From NCBI GenBank assembly GCA_015680685.1, contig MNCI01023742.1:645521-709520 (forward strand): 64,000 nucleotides of DNA. Reading direction: 5' to 3'. Below the pieces are notes generated by a model that ran no database searches, was not told the origin of the DNA, and saw only the letters and a program-made list of their open reading frames with translations. Both the position numbers and the translations under genes were made by a program. Position 1 is the first letter of the stretch. Each line of letters begins with the position of its first letter. This document shows, piece by piece, positions 23,211 through 34,675 of the stretch. The stretch is from Gnetum montanum. Taxonomy: Eukaryota; Streptophyta; Gnetopsida; Gnetales; Gnetaceae.

Positions 23211-25326
23211 TTAACATAATAGTGTAGATCTTGGGAGGCATTTGGTTTGAAGGGATCTCAATTTGATTATTTGCAAAGTATGAGGAATAAGTAGGATGAC
23301 CAACTGCATGAGTTTGTGAGGGCTTAGAAAGGCCATTGTGTTGGAAGAATGATCATTTATGAGATGTAGGTTCCAAACCACTTTGTTGATTAACAAGTTG
23401 TAGATTAATGACCCTTGTAGTATTACATTGTTGCAACTAAGTTGGAAGCCCATCTTGCATGGATAGAGTAGGTAGTAGCTATGTTGAAGGTGGATGAATA
23501 GGTGCAGGCACAGGAATGAGTTTGGTGGAATTTAGGAGGGTGGTAGTGATGTTGGAAAGGAAAAAGATGATTGGAAGAGTTACATGGAGATAGGGATTGC
23601 TAAACATAGTACCCATATGGATCTAGCTACCAATAATGGTATTGTTGCTTTGGTAGTAACATCTCCCATGACTGTGGTTGTTTCCATTACTAATACTACT
23701 CATATGGTTGTGGCGGAGTTCCACTTGGATAATAAGCTTATTTTTGGTGGAACTTCCTAGGATTTCCTTGACGACAGGAAAATCTTCTAAGTGTTTACCT
23801 TTTTGATAATTTTGGGTTTAAAGCATACATCCCAGATTCTTATAAATGTGACATAATAGGAAAACATCCCTTAGGATGTTCATAATGGCAAATGTCACAC
23901 CCATCATCATCATCTAATTTAGTCTTCACAACTTCTACTAAAGTAGCTTTTCCTTTGCCCCTTTGGTAGGTACATTCAACTTCTTTCCATCTCTAGCTAT
24001 CATGAATACTACTCTACTCTCTTGACTTTTTTGCAATTTTTAGAGTAGTTTAGAATTTTTCATCTAATGAATCCCACATTTTATCTATCTTGGCCAAAAT
24101 TTTAGACATAGATTTTTGGATTGGCAAGGTCTTTCATTGTACCACCTCATCAAAAGATGACTCCTCCACACTATCACAAAAGAGGACCTCCTTCTTTCTA
24201 ATGAAAGAATCCTTGTTATATTCTTTTGCACTTTTACATTTCTTGAACTTAGCTTCTCCTTTTACTACCTACTCAATCAAAATTTGTATCTAATGGGCTC
24301 TTAATTCTGATAGTATTTCTTAGGCATAGACCCCAACGGTCCTTCCTGTTTCTAAGTAAAGCCCATCTATGATGTGGTGAAGTTATTCTCTCTAAGAGTA
24401 ATCATGGCTAGGGCATTAGTGTAATAATGAATAATATTTGCCCATGGTGGCATCCAAGGGTTTATGTGTTCCCTATTTCCATGCTTGAATTTTCCTATGT
24501 AGGTTTAATACTCTAGAGTATGTTTGATACTTGTCATTAAATAGTTCTAGCATTGTACTCTATCAATGAATTGACTCTAACTCTAGAGACTAGTACTAAT
24601 TTTCTACTTTCTTGATGAGTGTTCTAAGAAATAGCATGAGCTTTTGCCACTTATTTTCAATATTTTGTAAGGCATAGGTATCATGAAAAGCTTGCAGATG
24701 TGTTTAAGGATCTAAGTTATATCCCCCCTCTCATTTGTGGATATTATTCATGTCTAGCCACTTAATTTGACTATCTTTCACATGCTTGGTAGGAANTTGA
24801 TTCAGCTATCTTTTGCATGCTTGGCGGGAATTTTGATATCCTCTACAATGTTAATCATATTTCATGTGGCTAGCAAAGGTTCATCATCATGATCTTGATG
24901 ATGCCTATGATGCCCTCTACCATTCCTTTATTCATGATGGTCTTTGTGATTATCATTGTTGTCCTACCACCTGCAATTCCTTTCAAATTTAGAGGAGGAA
25001 GCTAATCTAGATGAAGAGGACAAAGAGGGAGAAGAACTTCCATCGCCATTGTGCTTGCCACTACCTCTTTATTTATCATGCTCATAATCCTTAGAGTTAT
25101 CATCATTGTTCTTGTCTAAGTTCTTGATTTGACTCCCTTTTGGAGAGCTCCCATGATCATGGGACTCATTGTTACTAGAACCTAGATTGTTGATTACTAA
25201 TTTAGGATTTGGGCTTAGCTCCCCTTCATCAAAGTCAAGAGGTGAAAATTCTACATATTGAGAATCCTTAGAAATAGGTTCCTCATCATCCTTTTGATTT
25301 AGTAAGAATAAGGGGTTATGAACCAT
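23211..25326 (-). pseudogene. Gag of element B
   Basis: The N-terminal part from 25326 is acidic and Ser/Asn-rich with a D/N run. The capsid-type domain (about 24.25-24.65 kb) includes LELFNDKYQTYSR, HKPLDATMGKYYSLL and HHIIDGLY. Then come VEVVKTKLDDDDGCDICHYEHPKG (zinc-knuckle-like Cys/His, about 23.89 kb) and a Pro/Tyr/Gln-rich tail. It aligns with gag of A and C. A single N lies at 24796 beside a short duplicated stretch. Many stops. Confidence 0.75.
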
Positions 25327-25805
25327 CTTCCCTTCATGGCCTCATGGTGCTTTTCCTATTGTAGATCTTGTTTGTGTTATGTCTTAGTGGGATGGTAGTC
25401 CCAAAAGTCATGATCTTTTACAACATACTCTCTATGAAGCTCCTTGGTGTCCAACCTTGTAAGAGTTTGGAATAGCATCTTAGTAATAGATTAGTCAAGT
25501 GGCAATACAACATTCCCCTTCATGTCTAGCCACTACATTTTTTCATCCTAATGAAAGACATAAGTGAAAATAGGTACAAACTCATAAGGATCAGTGTACA
25601 TCACTTCACATTTTTTTGGTACTATTGACATAGAATGATCTTGCCTGTGAGAAGAAGATGAAATTTTTGTTAGAAATAATTTCTCAATGTGTTTGTAGCA
25701 TAGTTTTGATCAATTATTATTATTTCACTTTGTTGGGTTTATTTCAGTGATGTTAAGTAATTTTTACTAATCTTAGATTGATAGCACACTGTATTAGCTA
25801 AGAAT

Positions 25806-25822
25806 CCCTCATAATAGTGCCA
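25806..25822 (-). other. Primer binding site of element B, decayed
   Basis: On the element strand TGGCACTATTATGAGGG, one base after the LTR end. Compared with the tRNA-Asp-type TGGCGCCGTTGCCGGGG it is changed mainly by C-to-T and G-to-A transitions. Confidence 0.65.
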
Positions 25823-25823
25823 A

Positions 25824-26684
25824 TGATGAGTAGAGAGGTGCCCCTACATCCAACCATATGAATCACTAAGGTGTTCACATGTGATCTAGTCGAATTCTAT
25901 GGATTCCTAGTGTTCTCATATACAGGATTTAATCTAGAAGTTGAATCTAATCATGGAGCAATTGTTTTCTTCCTAACTACACTTGTGAGGCTCAATTGTA
26001 TGGATAAGTGTAATTGAGGTACATGATTTTTATTATTTTATATTTTTTTGCCTAATGTTGGTAATAGATTGAGAATAAATTGACTAACTAGATGAACTAA
26101 ATTAATTGCTAATTAATAACTAACTATTCTAACATAAGCATTTGGTCCCATTTTTCATACACATCCTAAACATGTACAACACTATTGAGCAACCAAGTGT
26201 TAAGCACTACTAGGATTACCAAGAGTTATATGTATGCTTGAAGTGGTCATACTTATGTATGCTAGTCTATTTAGCTTAATTAATTACTTAAAGTCTTAAT
26301 CATCATATCTTAATTAATAAAAAACAATAATTGCATACATAAATCATTAAGCTTGTCCAAGTGCTACAAGGTTTATCAAAAATTTCATCTTTATTGTTGC
26401 ACATACTACAATGCTCAAGTACAACAATGCTTGAATAAAGATCCATACACTCCTTAACTCTTGCTACGGGCACTTAGAAAATTGTTCTATCTATTACAAA
26501 AAAAACTAAAAAAATTTCACTAGTAATTGAGATTCTAACTATCCATTAACATGGCTAGGTTTTTGTATTTATAGATCTACTAGTGTGCCACATTGATGGG
26601 TATATGTCAATGTAGGAAACTCTACATTGATGGGATCCCATTAACAAGGTCGCATTGACATAGCTGACCAAAGACTCCTCATCA
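25824..26684 (-). repeat. 5' LTR of element B
   Basis: 861 bp, TGATGAGG ... CTACTCATCA on the element strand, target duplication outside at 26685-26689. TATA-like TATAAATAC (minus strand) near 26566-26574 and AATAAAGA (minus strand) near 26389. One ACATTGATGGGA-type palindrome survives at about 26619-26642; the second is shortened compared with the 3' LTR. Confidence 0.88.
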
Positions 26685-26689
26685 CCTCA

Positions 26690-27023
26690 TGTCTAATAGT
26701 TTCAATATATGTAGTCTACAATGAGAATAATTTAATTAGTGGAATATCAAAGAAACACACTCCATAGATAAACTTAGACAAAGGCCTTAATGAAGACATG
26801 TACTAGGAAGAAGATTCCATTAACGTTGATTTTAATCTTGAATCCAAGACTTAGGAGAAAAGTATGAGAAACAAATATCCAAGTAAACCATGAAGATCAT
26901 AAAAAAAGAAGAAACCTAGAGGAACAAGTGAAAAGACTAAAATGATGGCATTAAACCAACCAATAATGATGAAAAAATCAAAGAAGATAATTAGATGAAG
27001 AGATTTGCATTTGTTAGAGGTTT
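26690..27023 (+). pseudogene. Ty1/copia element, third piece (after integrase)
   Basis: Joined to 13174-13499 across element B, the reading gives NDKT, then LIVSIYVVYNENN, which fits the NPKTKKVIVSRDVVFDE block that ends copia integrase. A Lys/Glu/Asp-rich linker typical of the region before copia RT follows. No RT motif is seen before element E begins at 27029, and none is recognised after E. Confidence 0.6.
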
Positions 27024-27028
27024 TTTAT

Positions 27029-27599
27029 TATCATGTCCCCATTCCTAAATGTTTTTGTTACCTAATGAAGATGGTGTCTCTTCATAACAAGTGTTATTAT
27101 TATCTTAAAAATATTTGAAAGGGTAGTTGTAATTAAGACTTAAAAGGGCATGTTGTAATAATGAACATGTTTCTTAAGGTAACCTTTGGGGTTTGACCTA
27201 GGGCATTTATACCCAAGGTAAGAGGTTGTGTAAGCATAGAGTGGCAAAGCCAGCATAGGCAAGTCACAAGAGTTGGATGAAGTGGGATAAGAAGTGGACT
27301 GGCCATTTCTTCTAGCCAGATTATAGGCCTAACCATAGTGGTAGCGCTAGATTGCCTCTAAGGGATAGATGCCAAAGGAAGAAAACCCCAAGAAACACTC
27401 TTAGAGCATGATCCAAATACATTATTCCATATCAATAAAGTGTTCTTTTTTTCCTTTTCTTTCATTTTCCTATTATTTCCTTTATACATAATGTTAAATA
27501 TCACATATATTTCACATTTGGTATATTTCCTTTGTCGCATAATGTCTTACATATCATATATTTGATGTTTTCCATGACATCTGGGGATAGGATGTCACA
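27029..27599 (+). repeat. 5' LTR of element E
   Basis: 571 bp. It ends GATGTCACA, the inverse of TGTCACATC at the start of the 3' copy; its own start has decayed to TATCATGTC. The two LTRs align along their whole length, including the GCCAAAGGAAGAAAACCCCA block and an AATAAAG motif near 27438 that may serve polyadenylation. Confidence 0.9.
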
Positions 27600-27601
27600 A
27601 T

Positions 27602-27613
27602 TGGTATCAAAGC
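27602..27613 (+). other. Primer binding site of element E (tRNA-iMet type)
   Basis: TGGTATCAAAGC, one change from the canonical TGGTATCAGAGC, two bases after the LTR end. Confidence 0.85.
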
Positions 27614-28040
27614 AAACCATGACCCAAGGGTCATTTAGAACCATGAGCCAACTACAACATGAACTTGATGATGAATCTAGAAGCCACAACATAGGGAAGG
27701 CCATTGATCATTACCAGATGCACCATATTTCTATGATGTAAGTTAAAAGATACCTTTCCATTAATTTCACAAATAAGGGATTAGGAATCTAGATCCCAAA
27801 AACCAACAAAATTAATTCATGGATATCATTAACTGATGATGATTTGATCACACCTCATTAAGATTTATCAAATACAAGAGATGTTGGTAAGAAAATGATA
27901 CTCTAGTCTAGGTAACTCTTACAAATATTAATACTATAAATAGTAATTGATGAAGGTCATTGTTAAGTTTTTCCTAAAAAGTTAGTAACCATGACCTAAA
28001 TTGATTTTTTGGTTTTGTTAAAATTCACTATTCAAGTAAT

Positions 28041-28865
28041 CTAAAAGATTTTAAGTAAGTCATCAAGGTCTCCCAATAGGGAAACGTTTAGCATACCTTG
28101 GGATTCACTCCCCTAAGTGCCCTTTATGTAATGACCCTGAAACCTTTGTCCATGTTTTTTGGCTTTGCCCATTTGCTCAACATGCATGGGAATGGGCTTC
28201 TAAGGTTTTTCCCTCATGCACTCTTACATAAGAGGCCGTAATGTTTGGTTTCTTACCTATCAAGTCCAATAACTCTCACTTCCTATGGAAGCTCCTTAGG
28301 CCCATCATCTTATATAATATTTGGAAACGTAGATGTACCAAACTTTTTCAAAAGACAATTATTTCAAACTCCTTACAACTAACTACTTCGGAAAAAATGC
28401 AAATTCTTCAGCATGTTCACTTTCAAATTATATCTCAAGCCCCAAAATTCAATATGAATGCTAACCAATTGTTTTTCTTATTACAGCCATGGAGTCATAT
28501 CGGAGATCCAAGTAATCACCATCATCAAGCCTCGCTTTAGAAGAGAGTCTCCTAATTAAGCCATAGTTTTCTACACCACTTGGCCTTTTTCCTCTTTCTT
28601 CCACCTTTGTTCTCATTCGACAATCCACATCTAGGAAAAGACACACACATTTTAGCGAATGGTGGATCCTTGGAATGCATTTCCACACCCTGTGCAAGGC
28701 TAAGTTTAACATGTTTCCTCTATAATAACCTCAGTCAACACGGTTTCTCTTCCTCCTTTCCTCAATCTATATGTCTTGAAGTAGCATATGTACTAAATTT
28801 TGGTTTCTATTAATAAAATTCTCTTTTTGGGGTCTGAAACCCCCCCCCCCTAAAAGATTTTAAGT
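28041..28865 (+). mobile_element. LINE 3' fragment with 16-bp target duplication
   Basis: A 5'-truncated non-LTR retrotransposon, 28057-28849, flanked by identical CTAAAAGATTTTAAGT copies (28041-28056, 28850-28865). It begins LPIGKRLAYLGIHSPKCPLC and carries the zinc-binding reverse-transcriptase domain (zf-RVT): CPLCNDPETFVHVFWLCP, then WEWASKVFP and LYNIWKRRC, ending with an untranslated tail. TTAATAAAATTC precedes the end. The tail is unusual: GGGGTCTGAAACCCC, a small hairpin, extends into a C run where poly(A) is expected. It interrupts element E, so it is younger. Confidence 0.85.
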
Positions 28866-30140
28866 TACCATATGTCAACCTAGAAATGTCAATTCAACAA
28901 AATAGGCTAGTTTGGTCCTTTTAATTCTTGAAAACTCAACTTCACTTTTTAAGCTTAAAAATATGTCCAACACGTAGTACTCATTGAGATGATTCCAACT
29001 ATACAAATTTCATCTCGATCGAACTTATAGTTTGGGAGATATTGATGTTTAAATTTTTTCATTATACATGCATTAAAGTAATATTAAATTATTATTACTA
29101 TTTTTAAAAACATTGTCAAAACTTTAGGGTCAGAAATCAACTTGGAATTGTTGTTTACCCATACTGAACCCCTACCCTATCATCGGCCGAATAACCACAT
29201 CAACCACCGAGGTAAGGTGGAATAAAATAATAATAAAAAGTTAAAATATATATATATATATATATATTTAAAAAATAAAAATAATAATTAAAAAAATTTA
29301 GTGGGAGGTCATGGGTTCAAACCCTAACCCCCTAACTTCAAAAATCCATTTTAATAATAATAATAATTTATTAAAAAAAAATTAAAAAAAAAATTTGTAG
29401 GACACATTAGTCTGCAAGGGCTGCATGGGCCCAATAGGAGCCACATAGGCCATGTATGCCATGCTAGCCTTGCAAGGGCCACACATGCCCAGTAGCAGCC
29501 ACATAGGCCCTATAGGCTACACCACCCCTATTCTAGCCATTATTGCATGTGTCTGCCATCACTCTCCTACACGTTGCCACCACTATCTTACCTACATTCT
29601 ATTTGTCACTACCCTACCATGTGTGCTAATTGTCATCATGCTTGAGCCTACACCTATCACTGTGCCATGCCTACCATTACTGCTGGTGCACTTGCCACTA
29701 CCTACCTGCCTATCACTTGTCCACTAGGTACTATGCACACAATCATCCAGCACTGCCGAAAATCTCCTCTTGCACCACTAAAAATTACCTTTTCAAAAAT
29801 TTCCATAAAATACCTCTCTAGACACCATCAAAAATTACCTCTCCACCGAGCACACCTAGAAGTCATGTTGGCCTAGTGATGGGCAATGCAAGTTGTGAGA
29901 CGGTCTGCATGGATTCCAAAATAAGCTGCACCGACCTAGAGGAGGGCCATGCTAAACCTAAAATGGGCATCACCTACATGGTCAAAATTTTTCATTGATA
30001 GATGAAAAATTTGAATTTCCCAAAAATTAGCAAGAATTTCAGAATTCCCATTAGCTGATAAGAAAATTTTAAAAATATTTGTCATTAATTGTTAATTTAA
30101 ATTAGAAATTCACACAAATATTTTCAAAAATTCAAATTGT
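28866..30140. other. Non-coding interior of element E
   Basis: No supported gene. Holds a TA microsatellite (about 29247-29268), A/T-rich runs (29340-29395) and a tract rich in CCAC/GCC words (29400-29880) that gives spurious open frames on the plus strand. Two similar blocks (about 30306-30400 and 30476-30560, TAGTCATTTTC..ATATTTTTCA) lie just beyond it and look like an old tandem duplication. Confidence 0.5.
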
Positions 30141-30147
30141 CACCTTG

Positions 30148-30242
30148 GTAACATAGGGAATAAAAATTCCATAATTAAGCACACTTGTCCTACAGTAGAA
30201 TTGGGATGGATGACCTCTTGGAAAGTCTTGTTTTTCGCACCA
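30148..30242 (+). ncRNA. 5S rRNA-derived sequence, degenerate
   Basis: Matches the 3' two thirds of plant 5S rRNA in order: ATTAAGCACACTTG (GTTAAGCGTGCTTG), AGTAGAATTGGGATGGATGA (AGTAGTACTAGGATGGGTGA), CCTCTTGGAAAGTC (CCTCCTGGGAAGTC), CGCACC. Most differences are transitions. The 5' third is not clear. It may be a 5S pseudogene, a 5S-derived SINE head or part of a Cassandra-type LTR; no second copy lies in the window to decide. Confidence 0.7.
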
Positions 30243-30898
30243 AAGATCCTAGACTCTAGAAGCCATAACTTTTGATTTAGGAAGGCTTTTTTGGAAAAAA
30301 AAAATAGTCATTTTCTATATTTTTCAACCTTCTAGACATAATGGTGAAGTTAGATCCATCCTAAGGAACCCCAAAAATTAGTTTTTACTCCTTGCTCGAT
30401 ATAATGCCTCAAGCTCCTCAAAAATTAAATTTTGGCATCACTCAAGCATATCATGTCTATTTTCAACATATGAATAGTCATTTTCAATATTTTTCACCCT
30501 TTTGAACTTAATGATGAGGTTAGATTTATCATCTAGGCACCCAATAATTTCATGATATCATAAATTCAACTTTTTAGGCTTTAAGATTTAGTACATAACC
30601 CTTGCAAATAGTCTTAAGATCACTGTGGCATGTCATTAGTTACATTGCCAAAGTTAGTGTTCGTGAGGGGGGGTAGAAAGGCAATAAAAAATTAGATAAT
30701 ATAGTTAAATATTATTAAAATTAGATAATGTAGTTATATTAGTTGGAGAATTAATGTATCAATATCAATTGATTGTTAGTTAATGCATCAATTGATGTAT
30801 TAGTTGGAGAATTAGTTGAAGAAACAGAACAAATTTCAATCATCAAGAAAAGGGTATATTAATCTATTCTACAACCAAAACATAGGGCAAAAAATTGC

Positions 30899-32070
30899 AT
30901 GGAGACTCAAAATCTCATTTTGATAAGAAGTATGATACTCATGAAGAGAAATGATCTAGACAAGAATCCAAGAATGAGAATGAAAGTTGCAACATACAAC
31001 ATGCTTTCAAGATCCTTAGTGAGTGAAAAACAGCATTCACTATGTCTATCATGGGCCTTGGATGGCCATGAATATCGATATCCATGCATCTTAGCAAAGT
31101 TAAAATATTTGGATGCTGATGTCTTATGCTTACATGAAGTCTTGCCATGGGAATTTCTATACCAATTGCAACCAGACTTGGGAAGGATGTGATACATAAG
31201 TATTTATAAGTAAAAAGGTTCTTATGGAAGTTTTTTTTTTAAGCCATATAGATTACCATATTGTAGAAATCACAACATGGATGGTTGTACGATATTTTAT
31301 AAAAAAGCCAAGTTTGAATTGATACAAAGATTTGAATGGATTTCAATATGATTTTTGAAATTCTTGAACTTCAAGTGATGGGACAATAAGGAACAATTAA
31401 GATTTTGGAAAAATCACATAGCCTTGGTAATGATTCTAAAAGTTCATCTATTAAGAGGATGTGTGTGCCTGATTATCACATATTTGATTGCCAAACCAAC
31501 ATGTTTAGATGTTAGACTATGTCAAGGAACATATTTGATTAAGAAAATAGAAGAAAGTTTGAAGAATAAGTTATTACTAAGTTACTCTAATCTAGTTCCA
31601 TTTATTCTTTGTAAAGACTTCAATGTAAAAGTTGGAAGTAGCATTTATCAATTCTTAAAATATGGATCTATAAAGAAATCTTTGGAAGATGAACCTAACT
31701 TGAACAAGATGTTTCCATCAATTTAGCATGCAATTCCATTAGCCAATGCATATTTTTCTTACTTTGAATCTTCAGTAGATATATCAAACTCTAGAATTTA
31801 GGAATAGATGATGTTGATGGATAGCACTCATCAAGAATCATAGTTTACAAATTACTCAACTATGATTAATGAGGATGGATCAACAACATTCTTCATTGAG
31901 ACTTTGGGTTATATTTGGTATTATGCCCAATTCTTTCAAGTTATCAAGTTACTAGAGTTGATTTCTAAAGAAGAAGTTAAAATGAATCAATATTAAGCCT
32001 TGCCATCCCAAACAAGACCATTTGATCTTATACCACTTATGGTAGAATTACAATTACTCCCATCAGTTCA
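30899..32070 (+). pseudogene. CCR4-type deadenylase retrocopy, decayed
   Basis: Reads as the exonuclease-endonuclease-phosphatase domain of plant CCR4, the mRNA deadenylase of the CCR4-NOT complex. In order: VATYNMLSRS, SWALDGHEYRYPCILAKLKY, DADVLCLHEV (catalytic Glu kept), NMDGCTIFYKKAKF, LVPFILCKDFN (Asp and Asn of GDFN kept), ANAYFSYFES, FFIETLGYIWYYAQF and a decayed SDHIALLAEF end. The His of TH and SDH and the Asp of TLDYIF are lost. Frameshifts and stops rule out function. The conserved blocks are spaced as in a cDNA with no intron-sized gaps, so it came through RNA. It is sense to element E. The N-terminal region of CCR4 is absent. Confidence 0.85.
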
Positions 32071-32514
32071 TAAGGTTGATCAAGATCAAGAAGTATCTCA
32101 CTCTTACTTTTATTTGATTAATCTTATTATTTTATTCATTTTTCAATTTATATTTCAATTAGATAAGTAAAATATCTATGATAATAAAAATTGGGGATAA
32201 ATAATTTGCAATGCCTTCACTTGGGTAACCAAATCCAAGTTACACTTTGTGTGATCCTGGTTAGGACTAGTGATTGGTGATTGGTAAATCTTTAATTCAC
32301 CTTTTGTCATTATCTTAGAAAATGAAGTATCAAGAAAGTAATATTTAATTTTACATATAATTTTCCTCACATATATATTATTTGTAGAATAAGAAAAAAA
32401 ACAACTTCAAATTCAAAGAAGAAATCAATTTATTGAAGCATAGAACCATCAAAGATGCATTGGGGCTAGAAAAAGATATAGAAACATGGAGTCATTTGAG
32501 GATGAACAAAACCT

Positions 32515-32526
32515 AAGGGGGATAGA
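32515..32526 (+). other. Polypurine tract of element E
   Basis: TAAGGGGGATAG lies directly before the 3' LTR start, the usual plus-strand priming site. Confidence 0.75.
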
Positions 32527-32527
32527 T

Positions 32528-33100
32528 TGTCACATCTCCATTTCCAAATTATGTTGTTACCTAATGAAGATGGTGTCTCTTCATAACAAGTGTTATTATT
32601 ATCTTAACAAAACTTGAAAGGATAGTTGTAATTGAGACTTGAAAGGACATGTTGTAATAACAGACGTGTCTCTTAAGGTAACCTTTGGGGGTTTGACCTA
32701 AGGCATTTATACTTAGGGTTAGAGGTCATGCTAGCATAGAGTGGTGAAGCCAGTATAGGCAAGTCACAGGAGTTGGGTGAAGCGAGACAAGAAGTGGAAT
32801 GACCATCCCTTCTGACTAGGTTATAGGCCTAACCATGGTGGCAGTGCTGGACTACCTCTAAGGAATAGATGCCAAAGGAAGAAAACCCCAAGGAACACTC
32901 TTGAAGCATGATCCAGATACACTATTCCATATCAATAAAGCATTCTTTTCTTTCTTTTTCTACATTTTCCTATTATTACCTTTATACATAATGTCTAATA
33001 TCAAATATATTTTGCATTTGGTATATTTTCTTCATATGCATAATGTCTAATATATTGTATATTTGACATTTTCCATGACATCCAAGGATGGGATGTCACA
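32528..33100 (+). repeat. 3' LTR of element E
   Basis: 573 bp, TGTCACATC ... GATGTCACA, a perfect 9-bp terminal inverted repeat. It matches the 5' LTR throughout with scattered transitions. Confidence 0.92.
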
Positions 33101-33105
33101 TTTAC

Positions 33106-34044
33106 AGATCCTAACTTCTCATAAAGTTCTAAAAAGATGATAAATCCTTATGAAATTTGCAAAATATATTTATGAATAAAATGATTAATATGACATTGAC
33201 TAGTGATAATAGTTTGTTTATATAGGTGTATAATTTTCAAAATGATAATAAATTAATAAATAAAATGTGAATGAGATATAATTTTGAAATATTATTATAT
33301 TATTACAATTTTTACAGCAATAAGTTGTGTTCCAAATTGAATAGATACTTTCAAGTTCCATCTCAAAAAGTTAAAGGATGAACCAACAAGAAAACAAATA
33401 TTCCAAAAGATAATAAAAAAAAGTATTGTACATTAAGCAGGATGGCTCAATCATTTAGGTTTCACTAATTCCAAGACTAGTAGTTTTAGGTATTCCTCTC
33501 ATTTCAACGATCATGATGTAGCATCTAAAACTATATTTTTTATAAAACATGCATATTTGAATATATTTTTAATGACTTTGAAATATATTCTTTAGAACTT
33601 TGATTAGTTTTTCTATTAAATTATATCTTCCATGATTTGGTATATTCATATGATGAAATTATTCATTGCTAAATTATCTCTAAAAATTCCTTAATCTTAA
33701 TTTTTCATGCTTCTAGAAACAAATTAAGAACTTATGAAAAAAATAATAAAAGTCTTGGTAACTCATTAGGATGATAAAACTAGATGATAAGTGAAAATAA
33801 AACTCAGTTATGATATCTAGATATAAAGCTAGGTTTTGCACTAGAACTAATAAATTGAAATTCGTTCATGGCTTGAAAGATCAAGTTTTGATTTATGTAG
33901 AATTAAATTTTCCCATTTTATTGAATTAAAATAAATGATAATTTCTTATTTACATCCAAAAATTATAGTAGATGAAGATGTAGAAAGTAAAAATATATAA
34001 AACCAAGCCATTGTTTTACATGTAAATAAGTGTAATATTTCTTC
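33106..34044. other. Unassigned AT-rich sequence
   Basis: No gene, repeat edge or copia continuation is recognised after the duplicated TTTAC. The sequence is AT-rich with no open frame of note. Confidence 0.4.
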
Positions 34045-34675
34045 CTCAATTACATTCACTTTAGGCACCACACTATTTTTTAGGTATCCCAAAATAGTTT
34101 AAATACCCAAATATAGTTTAGATGCTCTACTATCTTTCAGGTATCTTGACAAAGTTTAGACACCACACCATCTTTCAAGCAACTCATGGTCAACAATGTT
34201 TTGGTATTACATCATATTTTAGTCACTTCAACAAAGTTAAAACTAGCTAATAAAGGTTGGATATCCTTATATAGTTAAAGCTCCATACCATCTATTTTCT
34301 ACCCTGTAATCTTTTAAGCACCTCAATAGAGTTTACATACCAGCTATAAATTAATTACCACACCATATTTCAAGTGCTTGACCATTAATTAGATGACTCA
34401 ATATATGTTGGGATGCTTAAACCATACTGGGGCATGTTAGACATGATGGGGCTCCAAAAAATATTAGGATGCTTGAATTATATTAGAACTTGTAAAAGAT
34501 GGTAGGGTGGTTAATTTATATTGAAGCATTTGAAACATGATATAACACTTAAAAATGATGGGCCTAAAGTATAATGAAACATCTAAAACATAGGGGGAAG
34601 CTTGAGGTATACTAGATTGCTTGAAAGATGGTGGAACCCTTGAACACATAGGGCATTGATTGGTCAAAAATAGGA
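34045..34675. repeat. Imperfect foldback built from short degenerate repeats
   Basis: The left half repeats words such as CACCATCTTTCAAGC, ATAGTTTAAAC and AGGTATC at roughly 40-50 bp spacing. The right half holds the same words in reverse orientation (GCTTGAAAGATGGTGG near 34619-34634). The two halves meet near 34.38-34.40 kb. It could be an old foldback element or an inverted duplication of a minisatellite. No terminal duplication was identified. Confidence 0.5.

Larger units (their letters stand above)
13505..26684 (-). mobile_element. Element B: full-length Athila-like LTR retrotransposon
   Basis: About 13.2 kb with both LTRs. The target duplication is CCTTA (13500-13504) against CCTCA (26685-26689), confirmed because the copia reading continues across it. 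Right to left: 5' LTR, decayed tRNA-Asp-type primer site, gag, protease, RT, RNase H, integrase, a small hydrophobic ORF, non-coding leader, large 3' ORF, polypurine region, 3' LTR. All genes carry stops, many at conserved Trp or Gln codons. Athila affinity rests on the primer site, protease and RT motifs, absence of a second RNase H, and the extra 3' ORF. Confidence 0.92.
27029..33100 (+). mobile_element. Element E: non-autonomous LTR element carrying a CCR4 retrocopy
   Basis: Paired LTRs of 571 and 573 bp, target duplication TTTAT (27024-27028) and TTTAC (33101-33105), tRNA-iMet-type primer site after the left LTR and a polypurine tract before the right LTR, so plus-strand. The 4.9-kb interior has no recognisable gag, protease, RT or integrase. 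It contains a LINE fragment inserted later, a 5S rRNA-like stretch and a sense-oriented CCR4-type deadenylase copy. Mobilisation would have depended on another element. Confidence 0.9.

Noticed and set aside
29452-29876. Overlapping plus-strand ORFs rich in His, Pro and Thr
   Set aside because: They come from a CCAC-rich low-complexity tract, overlap in all frames and match nothing.
30907-31197. Minus-strand ORF of 96 codons
   Set aside because: Antisense shadow of the CCR4-like sequence.
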